The notes under the pieces: model-generated
The model's input: the letters and a program-made list of their open reading frames with translations, nothing else
Databases searched by the model: none
Told to the model about the DNA's origin: nothing
Translations under genes and position numbers: made by a program
Shown here: one piece after another, positions 9,042-17,382 of the stretch
How positions within the stretch are numbered: position 1 is the stretch's first letter
Layout: each line of letters starts with the position of its first letter
NCBI GenBank assembly: GCA_023391635.1
Contig: JAEWAQ010000048.1
Location: 62,001 to 126,000 of the forward strand
Reading direction: 5' to 3'
DNA length: 64,000 nt
DNA from: Bacillota bacterium
GTDB taxonomy: Bacteria; Bacillota; Bacilli; Paenibacillales; Paenibacillaceae

Positions 9042-10721
9042 ATGTGGTACAAGCAAAAAAGTCGTGCAGTATGGGCCATTCTTCTCGCATTGACGCTTCT
9101 GGCGACCGCTTGCGGACAAGGGTCCGGGTCTGCCGGCAACGTTCAGAAAGAAGCAAGCCCGCCTGCTTCCGAATCGTCTGGCGCAGGATCGACGACTCCC
9201 GAGGCCATACCGGGCAAGCCGCAATTGCCGATCGTTGAGAAGCAGACCGAACTCTCTTGGTTCGTGCAGAACGATTCCAAGGTAACCGCCACGAAGAAAA
9301 GCTATGCCGAAATCGAAGTCTTTCCGTACTTGGAGAAAGAAACGAATATCAAAATCAAATTCAACCAGCCGCCGCTGGGGATGGAGCAGGAGCAGTTCAA
9401 CCTGATGATCACGTCCAATGACCTGGACGACATGATCTATTGGAACTGGCCTTCCTATCCGGGCGGGCCGCAGAAAGCGCTGAAAGACGGCGTCATTCAA
9501 CCGCTTAACAAGCTGATCGACGAGCATGCGCCGAATTTCAAAAAATTTCTGGAGGAAAACCCGGCCATCCGCAAAGATATCATGACTGACGACGGCACGA
9601 TCTACGCCATTCCAGTCGTGCGCAAGGACGAATGGCCGCGGTTCGTATTCGGATTCCAACTGCGCCAGGACTGGCTCGACAAGCTCGATCTGAAGGTGCC
9701 GACAACGATGGACGAATGGCATACGGTTCTGAAAGCGTTTAAGGAAAAGGATCCGGGCGGCACCGGAAAAACAATAGCATTCGGCAACCAGTCTTCCAAG
9801 CGCCTTGCGGATCTTCCGCTCGTTCATTTCATGAGTGCCTGGGGAATGTCTTACGGTTTCTACCGCGTGGATGGTCAAGTGAAATACGGACCTGCCGAGC
9901 CGGAATACAAGCAATTCCTGACCACGATGAAGCAATGGTTCGACGAAGGGCTGATCGATCCGGATTTCGCCGCCACGGATTCGAAGCAGTTCCAGGCCAA
10001 AGTTACCGGCAATCAAATGGGTTCTTTCGGTGCCGCTCTTAACGGCGGTATGGGGGTTCTTTCGGATCTGATGAAGGGAGACGCCAGCTTTAAGCTGGTC
10101 GGCGCCCCGATGCCGCAGACGCAAGACGGCAAATCCTACAACTTCCACAGCGACGCGAAATCCGGATATACCGGATTCGGAGTAGCCGTTAGCGGGCAAA
10201 CGAAGAAAGCGGTCGAGGCGATCAAATGGCTCGATATCGGCTATTCCGAGTGGGGCAATTTGCTGTTCAACTTCGGATTCGAGGGCGACACCTACACCAT
10301 GGAAAATGGTTATCCCAAATATACCGACAAAGTGATGAAGGACCCGCAGCTTCCTCCGACAAATGCGCTGTCCCAGTATACGATGGCATCCGTCAATGGC
10401 CGATTCTTCAATCAGGATAGCCGGTATTTCGAGCAAATCTTGACCTACCCGCAACAAAAAGAGGCTTCGGAGACGTGGGCAAAAACATCACCTGAACGGC
10501 AAATGCCTTATATTACGCCAACTTCGGAAGAAAGCTCGCAATTGGCATCGATGATGTCGGAAATTAACACCTATACCGATGAGATGCTGCTGAAGTTTAT
10601 CATGGGCAACGAATCGCTCGATAAATTCGATGATTACGTCCAGCGGTTGAAGCAAATGAAAATCGACGATGCGATTGCCATCCAGCAAGCCGCGCTTGAA
10701 CGTTACAATCAACGTCAATAA
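9042..10721 (+). CDS. Extracellular solute-binding lipoprotein (LplA-like)
   Basis: The 559-residue substrate-binding lipoprotein has a signal peptide ending in the lipobox LATAC, with Cys24 as the lipidated residue, and then a Gly/Ser/Pro-rich linker. The family-typical segments PTTMDEWHTVLKAFKEKDP and WFDEGLIDPDFA are present. It would sit on the outer face of the membrane and deliver an oligosaccharide or glycoside to the two permeases just upstream. AGGAGGT precedes the ATG. The ligand is unknown. Confidence 0.93.
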   Translation: MWYKQKSRAVWAILLALTLLATACGQGSGSAGNVQKEASPPASESSGAGSTTPEAIPGKPQLPIVEKQTELSWFVQNDSKVTATKKSYAEIEVFPYLEKETNIKIKFNQPPLGMEQEQFNLMITSNDLDDMIYWNWPSYPGGPQKALKDGVIQPLNKLIDEHAPNFKKFLEENPAIRKDIMTDDGTIYAIPVVRKDEWPRFVFGFQLRQDWLDKLDLKVPTTMDEWHTVLKAFKEKDPGGTGKTIAFGNQSSKRLADLPLVHFMSAWGMSYGFYRVDGQVKYGPAEPEYKQFLTTMKQWFDEGLIDPDFAATDSKQFQAKVTGNQMGSFGAALNGGMGVLSDLMKGDASFKLVGAPMPQTQDGKSYNFHSDAKSGYTGFGVAVSGQTKKAVEAIKWLDIGYSEWGNLLFNFGFEGDTYTMENGYPKYTDKVMKDPQLPPTNALSQYTMASVNGRFFNQDSRYFEQILTYPQQKEASETWAKTSPERQMPYITPTSEESSQLASMMSEINTYTDEMLLKFIMGNESLDKFDDYVQRLKQMKIDDAIAIQQAALERYNQRQ

Positions 10722-10730
10722 TCCATTCCG

Positions 10731-10759
10731 GTGGGGCTGAACGTTCGATTCAGCCCTAC
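10731..10759 (+). other. Intercistronic stem-loop after the binding-protein gene
   Basis: GGGCTGAA (10734-10741) pairs with TTCAGCCC (10749-10756), and three weaker pairs extend the stem to 10731/10759. The loop is 7 nt. No strong T-run follows, so partial termination or 3'-end protection of the binding-protein message is more likely than a full stop. Such hairpins commonly raise binding-protein output relative to flanking genes. Confidence 0.5.
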
Positions 10760-10800
10760 TCCTTATTAGGGGATTCAACGGATAAGGAGGTTGAGAATCG

Positions 10801-11688
10801 TTGGAAATCGCCATGTTGAACGCGATGGCGTCGGACCATTTCGAAACATCGCTCGATTTACAGCGGCAATGGGGCATCCGGGTACTCGACTTGAAGGATG
10901 GAATCTTCGGGAAATCGATCCTTGAGCTGAAGGATGGAGAAGTGGAGAAAGCTGCATCCGCAATCGAAGAAAGAGGCTTGTCCGTCCATTGTCTGACGAC
11001 CGACATATTCAAGACCGCTTTTGAACTCGGGGGCCGGGAGTTTCTACGGGTTCATCGGCAGTCCGTTCAACGTGTGCTCGAACTGGCATCCCGGCTGCGA
11101 CCGGCCGCGATTCGCGTACTGACGCCGCGGCTTGAGAATCGTGCCGAAATTGAGGATGCCCCGTTTTATTTGTATAAGGAAGCACGTTGGCTGTTCGAAA
11201 TCATACGCGAAACGGCAGATCGACTGGCAGATGTCGGCGTTTCGTTATGCATCGAGAATGAACCGGACAACTCCGTCTTCTCCAGGCCGGATGAAGTCGT
11301 TCAATTCTTTGCGCTTCTCGGCAGGCCGGGACTCGTCTCATTCACCTATGACGTTCAAAATCTATGGCAGATGGGCACGTTCCCGTCGCTTGATGTTTAT
11401 CGGGAGATGAAGTCTGTGATCGGTTATCTTCATGTGAAGGGAGGAATCGCGGACTCGGCTACCGGCCGTCTCAAGTGGCGTTCGACACTCGAGCGTGCAT
11501 CGTGGCCCGTAGACGAGATCATTCGCGAAGCCGTGCGGGATAAGACCGTACCGGTCATTTGTTTAAATCCATCTCATGGAATCGCGGCAGATAGGACGGA
11601 TTCTGATGACCCGGTACGTGCCGATTTGGCCTATGTGAGGCAATTGATCGCCGATTCATCTCCGATAGAAAGGAGGGAAGGGTCATGA
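10801..11688 (+). CDS. Sugar phosphate isomerase/epimerase-like TIM barrel
   Basis: The 295-residue protein belongs to the xylose-isomerase-like / AP-endonuclease-2 TIM-barrel superfamily. The IENE-type strand LCIENEPDN near residue 158 and GYLHVKGG near residue 208 carry metal-ligand-type residues at expected positions. TTG 10801 is used because AAGGAGGT lies upstream; ATG 10813 is an alternative. It overlaps the next gene by 4 bp. Members epimerise keto sugars or decarboxylate 3-oxo sugar acids, which suits an oxidative route with the Gfo/Idh enzyme (inference). Confidence 0.85.
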   Translation: MEIAMLNAMASDHFETSLDLQRQWGIRVLDLKDGIFGKSILELKDGEVEKAASAIEERGLSVHCLTTDIFKTAFELGGREFLRVHRQSVQRVLELASRLRPAAIRVLTPRLENRAEIEDAPFYLYKEARWLFEIIRETADRLADVGVSLCIENEPDNSVFSRPDEVVQFFALLGRPGLVSFTYDVQNLWQMGTFPSLDVYREMKSVIGYLHVKGGIADSATGRLKWRSTLERASWPVDEIIREAVRDKTVPVICLNPSHGIAADRTDSDDPVRADLAYVRQLIADSSPIERREGS

Positions 11689-12908
11689 GGGAACCAAGGA
11701 GAAGTAAAATAATGCTCATAGGAGCATTAGATACGAAGGGTGAAGAATATCGTTTCATTAAAACATTGATCGAGTCAAGAGGTCATGATGTCGTTACGAT
11801 GAATATTGGCGTTATGGACGAACCACATGCCATTGATCCCGACTGGGACGCTGCTAGCGTTGCCTCCGCCGGCGGCGGTTCGCTGACGGAACTTCGAAGC
11901 CGCAAAGATCGCGGCCATGCGATGACCGTCATGAGCAAGGGCGCTGAACGTCTGATGAGGGACATTTATGAGCAAGGCGGATTTGACGGTATTTTGGGAA
12001 TGGGCGGTACCGGGGGATCCTCCGTCATCAGCGCAGCGATGCGGGCTCTGCCGATCGGCGTGCCCAAAGTGCTCGTATCGACGACTGCTAGCGGAGATAC
12101 CAGGGCGATGGTCGGAACCAAAGATATTACCCTCATTCCGTCCGTAGTCGATGTCGCAGGTGTAAACAGAATCAGTCGGATGATCTATAGCCGGGCGGTC
12201 GGAGCCGTGTGCGGAATGGTCGAACAGGGAATCGCCGTAAGCAGCGACGATAAGCCGATCATTGCAGTGACCATGTTCGGGAATACGACCGAATGCGTCA
12301 ACCGTTGCGTAGCGCAGTTGACGGAGGAAGGATATGAATGTCTTGTTTTTCACTGTACAGGTATAGGCGGCCAAACGATGGAAGGTTTGATCGCCGACGG
12401 CAAGATCGCGGCGGTACTGGATATTACGACAACAGAGTGGGCCGATCAATTGTGCGGCGGCGTTTTCGCTGCCGGCCCAAGTCGCCTGGAAGCAGCTGGG
12501 AAGGCCGGGATTCCTCATCTGATCGTACCGGGATGCGTGGACATGGTGAATTTCGGTGGAATAGATACCGTGCCCAGTCCATATGCCGATCGCAATCTGG
12601 TCGTCTGGAATCCTTCCGTCACGCTCATGCGCACGAATGTGGAAGAGAACCGGGCGCTTGGAAAGATATTTGCCGAGAAAGCGAACGCCTCTACAGGTAA
12701 AGTCCGTGTTCTGCTGCCTCTTCAAGGGCTATCGATTCTGGACAGCGAAAATCAGCCGTTCTGGTGGCCTGAAGCGGACAGGGCGATGTTCGATGCTCTT
12801 AAGGAAGGTCTTGACCCAAGCATTCCTGTTGAAGAATTGAATGCAAATATTAATGACCCCCGGTTTTCCGCCAGAGCAGTCGAGGCGATGCTGGAGATGT
12901 TGCGCTGA
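11685..12908 (+). CDS. Tm-1-like ATP-binding domain protein (UPF0261)
   Basis: The 407-residue protein matches the UPF0261 / Tm-1 N-terminal-domain family. It opens with IMLIGALDTKGEEYRFIKTLIE and has glycine-rich stretches MGGTGGSSVISAAMRALPIG and TMFGNTTECVN. The tomato Tm-1 virus-resistance protein joins this domain to a TIM barrel; here the TIM-barrel half is the next gene. The N-terminal domain of Tm-1 is known to bind ATP. The bacterial reaction is unknown. It overlaps the epimerase stop (ATGA), with an AGGAGGG ribosome-binding site. Confidence 0.9.
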   Translation: MREPRRSKIMLIGALDTKGEEYRFIKTLIESRGHDVVTMNIGVMDEPHAIDPDWDAASVASAGGGSLTELRSRKDRGHAMTVMSKGAERLMRDIYEQGGFDGILGMGGTGGSSVISAAMRALPIGVPKVLVSTTASGDTRAMVGTKDITLIPSVVDVAGVNRISRMIYSRAVGAVCGMVEQGIAVSSDDKPIIAVTMFGNTTECVNRCVAQLTEEGYECLVFHCTGIGGQTMEGLIADGKIAAVLDITTTEWADQLCGGVFAAGPSRLEAAGKAGIPHLIVPGCVDMVNFGGIDTVPSPYADRNLVVWNPSVTLMRTNVEENRALGKIFAEKANASTGKVRVLLPLQGLSILDSENQPFWWPEADRAMFDALKEGLDPSIPVEELNANINDPRFSARAVEAMLEMLR

Positions 12909-12946
12909 CGGCGGATCATCGACGATTGAGGAAAGGATGAAACATT

Positions 12947-13783
12947 GTGGCATGGAATAGGCAAACCATCTTGGCGAACTTGAAGAAAAAGGTGGCAAAA
13001 GGAGAGCCGATCGTCGGGGCTGGCGCAGGAACGGGATTGTCGGCCAAATGTGAGGAAGAAGGCGGCGTTGATCTCATCGTCATCTACAATTCCGGCCGGT
13101 TCCGAATGGCAGGGCGGGGTTCGCTGGCGGGCTTAATGCCTTATGGCGACGCCAATGCCATCGTGATGGAGATGGCGGGCGAAGTACTGACGATCGTCAA
13201 GGAAACACCGGTTCTGGCAGGTGTATGCGGGACGGATCCGTTCCGGGATATCGGCCGGTTTCTTGTCCAGTTGCGAGAGATGGGATTCGCAGGCGTTCAA
13301 AATTTTCCCACGGTAGGATTGTGTGACGGTCTATTCCGGCAAAATCTTGAAGAAACCGGCATGAGTTACAAGCTGGAAGTCGACATGATCCGCAAGGCCA
13401 GGCAGTTGGACCTTCTGACGTCGCCTTACGTGTTCAATCCCGAAGAAGCGGAGATGATGACCGAAGCCGGAGCGGATATTATCGTGGCGCATATGGGCTT
13501 GACAACCAAAGGGGCCATAGGGGCAAAGACCGCGCTGTCGTTGGAGGATACGCCTGCCAAAGTTCAGGAAATCGCCGATGCGGCTCGCCGAATGAATCCG
13601 GACGTCATCGTACTGTGTCACGGCGGTTCTATATCTGAACCGGAAGACGTGGCTTACGTTCTCGAGCGCACCTCCGGCGTCGACGGCTTCTATGGCGCCT
13701 CGAGCATGGAACGTCTGCCGACTGAAATCGCGATCACGGAACAAATCCGGAAATTCGCTGATCTCCGAATCGGCAAAAAATAA
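12947..13783 (+). CDS. Phosphoenolpyruvate hydrolase-like TIM barrel (Tm-1 C-terminal half)
   Basis: The 278-residue TIM-barrel protein resembles the family named after phosphoenolpyruvate hydrolase and the C-terminal half of Tm-1-like proteins. Glycine-rich GAGAGTGLSAKCEEEGGVDLIVIYNSGRFR at the N-terminus and DGFYGASSMERLPTE near the C-terminus are family features. It starts at GTG 12947 behind GAAAGGATG. It probably acts with the preceding Tm-1-like protein as a two-subunit enzyme, perhaps in carbon-carbon bond cleavage (inference). Confidence 0.87.
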   Translation: MAWNRQTILANLKKKVAKGEPIVGAGAGTGLSAKCEEEGGVDLIVIYNSGRFRMAGRGSLAGLMPYGDANAIVMEMAGEVLTIVKETPVLAGVCGTDPFRDIGRFLVQLREMGFAGVQNFPTVGLCDGLFRQNLEETGMSYKLEVDMIRKARQLDLLTSPYVFNPEEAEMMTEAGADIIVAHMGLTTKGAIGAKTALSLEDTPAKVQEIADAARRMNPDVIVLCHGGSISEPEDVAYVLERTSGVDGFYGASSMERLPTEIAITEQIRKFADLRIGKK

Positions 13784-13802
13784 GAAGGAGCGTGCAAATA
13801 CG

Positions 13803-14159
13803 ATGGCGACGATTACGGATTTAAGGAAGCAACAGCATGTACTGGATATGGAATGGGGGAAAATCCAATGGTTATGCGGCCAGGAGATCGACCCGGATTG
13901 CGAGATGACTTTCGGCATGGTTTACATTAACGCGGGAGAAACGAATCCGCGTCATTTTCATCCGAACTGCGAGGAATTTATCTTCGTATTGTCCGGCGAA
14001 TGCGATCATACGCTTGGCGATGAAATCTTCCATCTCGAACCGGGAATGATGCTTCGCATTCCTCGCGGCGTTCCCCACAACGCAACCGTGACGAGTTGGG
14101 AGCCCTGCCGCATGATGATTATGTATTCGGCTCCCGATCGTCAGACCATAGGAGAATAA
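13803..14159 (+). CDS. Cupin domain protein
   Basis: The 118-residue single-domain cupin has metal-ligand motif 1 HFHPNCEEF near residues 52-60 and motif 2 IPRGVPHNA near residue 90. Such small cupins act as sugar isomerases, lyases or sensors. ATG 13803 follows AAGGAGCG, with 19 bp to the previous stop; a longer frame from 13692 would overlap the preceding gene by 92 bp. It closes the operon, and a terminator follows. Confidence 0.88.
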   Translation: MATITDLRKQQHVLDMEWGKIQWLCGQEIDPDCEMTFGMVYINAGETNPRHFHPNCEEFIFVLSGECDHTLGDEIFHLEPGMMLRIPRGVPHNATVTSWEPCRMMIMYSAPDRQTIGE

Positions 14160-14213
14160 AGCGTAATCAACGATGAAGAGAACAATGAATAGGCTGTAAC
14201 TAGATGTTATGAA

Positions 14214-14260
14214 AGAAGCACTTCTAACGCGCCGTGGCGTGACGAGGTGCTTCTCTTTTG
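14214..14260 (+). terminator. Intrinsic terminator of the first catabolic operon
   Basis: AGAAGCAC at 14214-14221 pairs with GTGCTTCT at 14247-14254, and the loop can fold further. The arm is followed by CTTTTG. It separates the cupin gene from the GntR-type regulator gene, which has its own promoter. Confidence 0.75.
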
Positions 14261-14268
14261 TATAGTGC

Positions 14269-14301
14269 TTTTCAAAACATCCCGAATAAAGTATACTTTA
14301 T
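14269..14301 (+). promoter_or_regulatory. Promoter and palindromic operator of the GntR regulator
   Basis: TTTTCA at 14269-14274 and TATACT at 14292-14297 are 17 bp apart. The -10 element is embedded in a perfect 16-bp palindrome, ATAAAGTATACTTTAT (14286-14301). Its core AAGTATACTT recurs at 15591-15600 before the binding-protein gene. This arrangement suggests autorepression by the regulator that follows (inference). Confidence 0.78.
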
Positions 14302-14322
14302 GCTGTAGGGGTGATAGGTGAA

Positions 14323-15486
14323 ATGAAACTAGACAAACGCCCGAAGTACCAGTTCATCGTAGACGATATGAAAGCCAAGATCAAATCGGGCGAAATATCG
14401 GCAGACGAGCCGATTCCATCGCAAATCGAGCTGGCCAAGCATTACCAGACCAGTGAAATCACGTCCAGGAGGGCGTTGACGGAGTTGGCGAACGAAGGCT
14501 TGATTTACCGCGTCAAGGGGAAGGGCTCATTCGTCAACAAAGATTTCGCGGAAGCTGTAACGCAGGAGAACAGCAGGATTCGCACGATCTATCTCGTTCA
14601 CCAGAATGTTCCGCTGCATCTGTTCAGCTACGGCTTCTTCGGGGATATGCTGCGCGGGCTTTATGAACAATGCGAAGCTTACCGCGTGGCGTTCCGGTTG
14701 TGGAATATCGCGGAGAAGGGGGCGCTCCCCCCGAACGAGGAGCATAACGGCCTTGTGCTGCTGCCGGCTTTCCAAGACACGGAATACATTACCGCCGAAG
14801 CGATCGCCGGCTGGAAGCGGGAGAACCGCAAGTTCGTCACGACCCATTACTATTTCCCGCATCTGCAAATTCCCTATGTCATCGTCGACAACATGACAGG
14901 CGGGTATTTGGCTACCCAGCATTTGCTGTCGATCGGCCATCGGCGCATCGGGATCGTGCTGACGGGCAATTCGCCGGTCGACATCAACCAAGAGTTCTCG
15001 CTTCGGTTGCAAGGGTATAAGCTGGCGCTGCAGCAATATCAGATCGAATTCGATCCCTCCCTTGTCGTGATCATGGCGGGGGATTCGGAAGACGCCGAAT
15101 CCGGAGCGCAAGGCTTCGATCGGTTGATGGACCTCGCCCAACCGCCGACCGCCGTCTTCATGACGAGCGATATCAAGGCGATCGGCGCCATGCACGCGGC
15201 AGAACGGAGAGGGCTGGACATCCCCGGCGACATCAGCTTCGTCGGCTATGACGACCTGAACATCGGCAACTACCTGCATCCAGGCCTTACGACGATCAAC
15301 CAGAATACGTACTTGATGGGGCGCAAGGCCGCGGAGTTTCTGTGGGAGTGGGACAATGGATCGGCGGGATTCCGCAAAGAGGAGATCGTCCCCAGTCTGA
15401 TCGTTCGCGATTCGACGGCCGAGTGGCTGACGGATGAACCGGAGACGGCGGCGAAGGCGAAGGTTGCAGAAACGCTGAAAGCTTAA
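14323..15486 (+). CDS. GntR/LacI hybrid transcriptional regulator (AraR-like)
   Basis: The 387-residue regulator has a GntR winged helix (about residues 1-75, with SQIELAKHYQTSEITSRRALTELANEGLIYRVKGKGSF) joined to a LacI-type periplasmic-binding-like sensor domain. Bacillus AraR has the same architecture. ATG 14323 is preferred to GTG 14311, since AGGTGA precedes it. Shared AAGTATACTT palindromes at its own promoter and before the importer at 15624 identify the probable regulon. The inducer is likely a sugar released by the downstream glycosidase (inference). Confidence 0.93.
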   Translation: MKLDKRPKYQFIVDDMKAKIKSGEISADEPIPSQIELAKHYQTSEITSRRALTELANEGLIYRVKGKGSFVNKDFAEAVTQENSRIRTIYLVHQNVPLHLFSYGFFGDMLRGLYEQCEAYRVAFRLWNIAEKGALPPNEEHNGLVLLPAFQDTEYITAEAIAGWKRENRKFVTTHYYFPHLQIPYVIVDNMTGGYLATQHLLSIGHRRIGIVLTGNSPVDINQEFSLRLQGYKLALQQYQIEFDPSLVVIMAGDSEDAESGAQGFDRLMDLAQPPTAVFMTSDIKAIGAMHAAERRGLDIPGDISFVGYDDLNIGNYLHPGLTTINQNTYLMGRKAAEFLWEWDNGSAGFRKEEIVPSLIVRDSTAEWLTDEPETAAKAKVAETLKA

Positions 15487-15496
15487 GGGAACAACG

Positions 15497-15530
15497 GAAG
15501 GGCGCGCGAACACGGTGCGCCCTTCTTGTA
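15497..15530 (+). terminator. Terminator-like hairpin after the GntR regulator
   Basis: GAAGGGCGC (15497-15505) pairs perfectly with GCGCCCTTC (15517-15525) around an 11-nt loop, and TTGTA follows. The T-run is weak. Confidence 0.6.
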
Positions 15531-15552
15531 TCCGCAGACAGGAAAAAAGTGC

Positions 15553-15600
15553 TTGCTATCTCAAACTTCAAAGTATATATTAATAAAAGCAAGTATACTT
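15553..15600 (+). promoter_or_regulatory. Promoter with two GntR operator copies
   Basis: TTGCTA (15553-15558) and TATATT (15576-15581) are 17 bp apart. AAGTATATAT at 15571-15580 overlaps the -10 region, and AAGTATACTT at 15591-15600 lies at the predicted start site. The two are 20 bp apart centre to centre, two helical turns. The second is identical to the palindrome core in the regulator's own promoter, so the importer operon is very likely under its control. Confidence 0.75.
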
Positions 15601-15623
15601 AAAGCGACAAAAGGAGAGGTCAC

Positions 15624-17309
15624 ATGAGAGTCACAAAGAAATGGATGCTCGCATTATGCTTGACGTTGGTTCTGTCGCTGCTCGCGGCATGCTCGGGAGC
15701 GAAGAACGATGCTTCTTCATCTCCTCCTGCAAGCGGTTCCAGCAGCGACCCTTCGCCTTCCGCCAGCAGCGCATCGCCGAGCCCGTCGGAGACGGCGCCT
15801 GCCGCTTCCGATCTGTCGGGCACGTTCAACATCTCGATCCCGAACGGATCGGCATCGGTGTGGGGCGCAGTGGCGGAAGCCTATATGAAGAAGCATCCGA
15901 ACGTGAAGGTGAAGGTCGACAACAAGCCGCTCGAAGGCTATAAGGAATGGCTGACGTCGCAGTTCGCCGCCGGTACGCCGGAAGTCGATCTCGCGGTCAT
16001 CAACGAAGTGGACTCCTTGCAGCGAGACCGGAAATTCGTCGATTTCCTGCCTTGGCTGGATAAGGCCAATCCGTACACGGGCAAGGCCTGGAAGGAAAGC
16101 CTCGATCTCGGCACGATGGGCATCAATCTGGACGCCATGGGCAACGACGACCACTTGTACCTCCTGAACTTCGAATCCGTGCAGATCGTATGGATGTACA
16201 ACAAGGAAATATTCGCGAAAGTGGGCATCGGCGAAGCTCCCAAGACGTTCAATGAACTGCTCGATGCGTTCAAGAAGATCAAGGAAGCCGGGTACATCCC
16301 GCTTTCCATAGGCGGCAATTCCAATGCGATGTGGAGCGGCGAGGCCGGATGGCTCGTTCGCGTGTACGCCGACCAGTACTTGAGAGACTCGATCAACGTT
16401 ATCCGCTCGCAACCGGACGATTACAACTTCGTGCCCGGCCTGGACGACAAGTGGTCGTATGACCCGACCGATCCTTACAACGATTCGAACAGCAAGGTGA
16501 CGAAGAACGACGTGCGCTTCTGGAAAGCGGCCAAGGACAAGACCGGGCCGTACAAAATCGAGGGCAACCCGAACTGGAAGGCGTTCATGGAAAACTTGAA
16601 GACATTGTTCTCTTATACGGAGCCGGGCTTCTTCGGAGTTAACAGCGAGCAGGCCTACACCTTGTTCCTCACCGGCAAATCCGCCACGATGATGACCAGC
16701 CCGGGCTCTTATTGGCAGCTGCCCAAGGACATGGCCGATGAGAAGAAGACGGGCGTCAAGGGCGGCGTAAAGCCATTCGAATTCGGATTTTTCAACATGC
16801 CGTCGATGGAAGGACCGGAAGTTATCGCGCCTGCGCGTACGATTCAGATCCCGATCGGCTTCTACGGCCTGGCGGCGAAGGATGCGAAACAAACGGAAAT
16901 CGGTGTCGATTTCATGATGTATTTGACGAGTCCTGAAGGGTATAAAGTATACGTTACGGCAATTCAGAATAGTAAAGATGCCTCGCTGAACGGCTCTCCG
17001 GCTTTGAAGGATATCGAACTGCCGGAAGAAATGTCCAAGGCGTTCGCGAACTTCGAGCCGATCGGCAACACCGAGGGCTTCACGAGCGCGGCGAATGGAA
17101 TGGCGCGCGGCCTGTGGGATTATCAACCGTCCGTGCAGGAATGGGTTGGCCTGGTGCAGCAATATTTCGGCGACAAGCTGACGGCGGACGAATTCCTGGC
17201 CAAGTATCAAGCATCGATCGACAAGCATTTCGCGGGCGCGTTGAAAGAGAAGAAGATGGAACTGTCCGACCTGGAAACGCCGGAACGCAAGCCGCCGGAA
17301 CGGAAATAA
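15624..17309 (+). CDS. Extracellular sugar-binding lipoprotein (CUT1 type)
   Basis: The 561-residue binding lipoprotein has lipobox LLAAC with Cys23, a Ser/Pro-rich linker to about residue 60, and a family 1-type extracellular solute-binding fold (for example GKSATMMTSPGSYWQLP near residue 350). It starts at ATG 15624 behind AAGGAGAGGT. It is the first gene of an operon with two permeases and a large glycoside hydrolase. It probably captures the oligosaccharide that this hydrolase degrades (inference). Confidence 0.93.
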   Translation: MRVTKKWMLALCLTLVLSLLAACSGAKNDASSSPPASGSSSDPSPSASSASPSPSETAPAASDLSGTFNISIPNGSASVWGAVAEAYMKKHPNVKVKVDNKPLEGYKEWLTSQFAAGTPEVDLAVINEVDSLQRDRKFVDFLPWLDKANPYTGKAWKESLDLGTMGINLDAMGNDDHLYLLNFESVQIVWMYNKEIFAKVGIGEAPKTFNELLDAFKKIKEAGYIPLSIGGNSNAMWSGEAGWLVRVYADQYLRDSINVIRSQPDDYNFVPGLDDKWSYDPTDPYNDSNSKVTKNDVRFWKAAKDKTGPYKIEGNPNWKAFMENLKTLFSYTEPGFFGVNSEQAYTLFLTGKSATMMTSPGSYWQLPKDMADEKKTGVKGGVKPFEFGFFNMPSMEGPEVIAPARTIQIPIGFYGLAAKDAKQTEIGVDFMMYLTSPEGYKVYVTAIQNSKDASLNGSPALKDIELPEEMSKAFANFEPIGNTEGFTSAANGMARGLWDYQPSVQEWVGLVQQYFGDKLTADEFLAKYQASIDKHFAGALKEKKMELSDLETPERKPPERK

Positions 17310-17319
17310 AGAATCAAGC

Positions 17320-17352
17320 CGTCTGCACGGGCGCAACAGGTCCGTGCAGACG
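17320..17352 (+). other. Strong stem-loop between binding-protein and permease genes
   Basis: CGTCTGCACGG (17320-17330) pairs perfectly with CCGTGCAGACG (17342-17352) around an 11-nt loop, and TTGTTTC follows. With only a short T-rich tail it is best read as a leaky terminator or mRNA 3' stabiliser that favours the binding protein. Confidence 0.65.
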
Positions 17353-17382
17353 TTGTTTCAATCGCTCGCAGGAGGTGCCCGC

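Noticed and set aside
15717..17336. Long minus-strand open frame (539 codons) opposite the binding-protein gene
   Set aside because: It mirrors the GC-rich codons of a clearly coding plus-strand gene, has no ribosome-binding site and its translation is Arg/His-rich with no domain. The same holds for the long opposite frames at 9015-10457 and 29147-30526.
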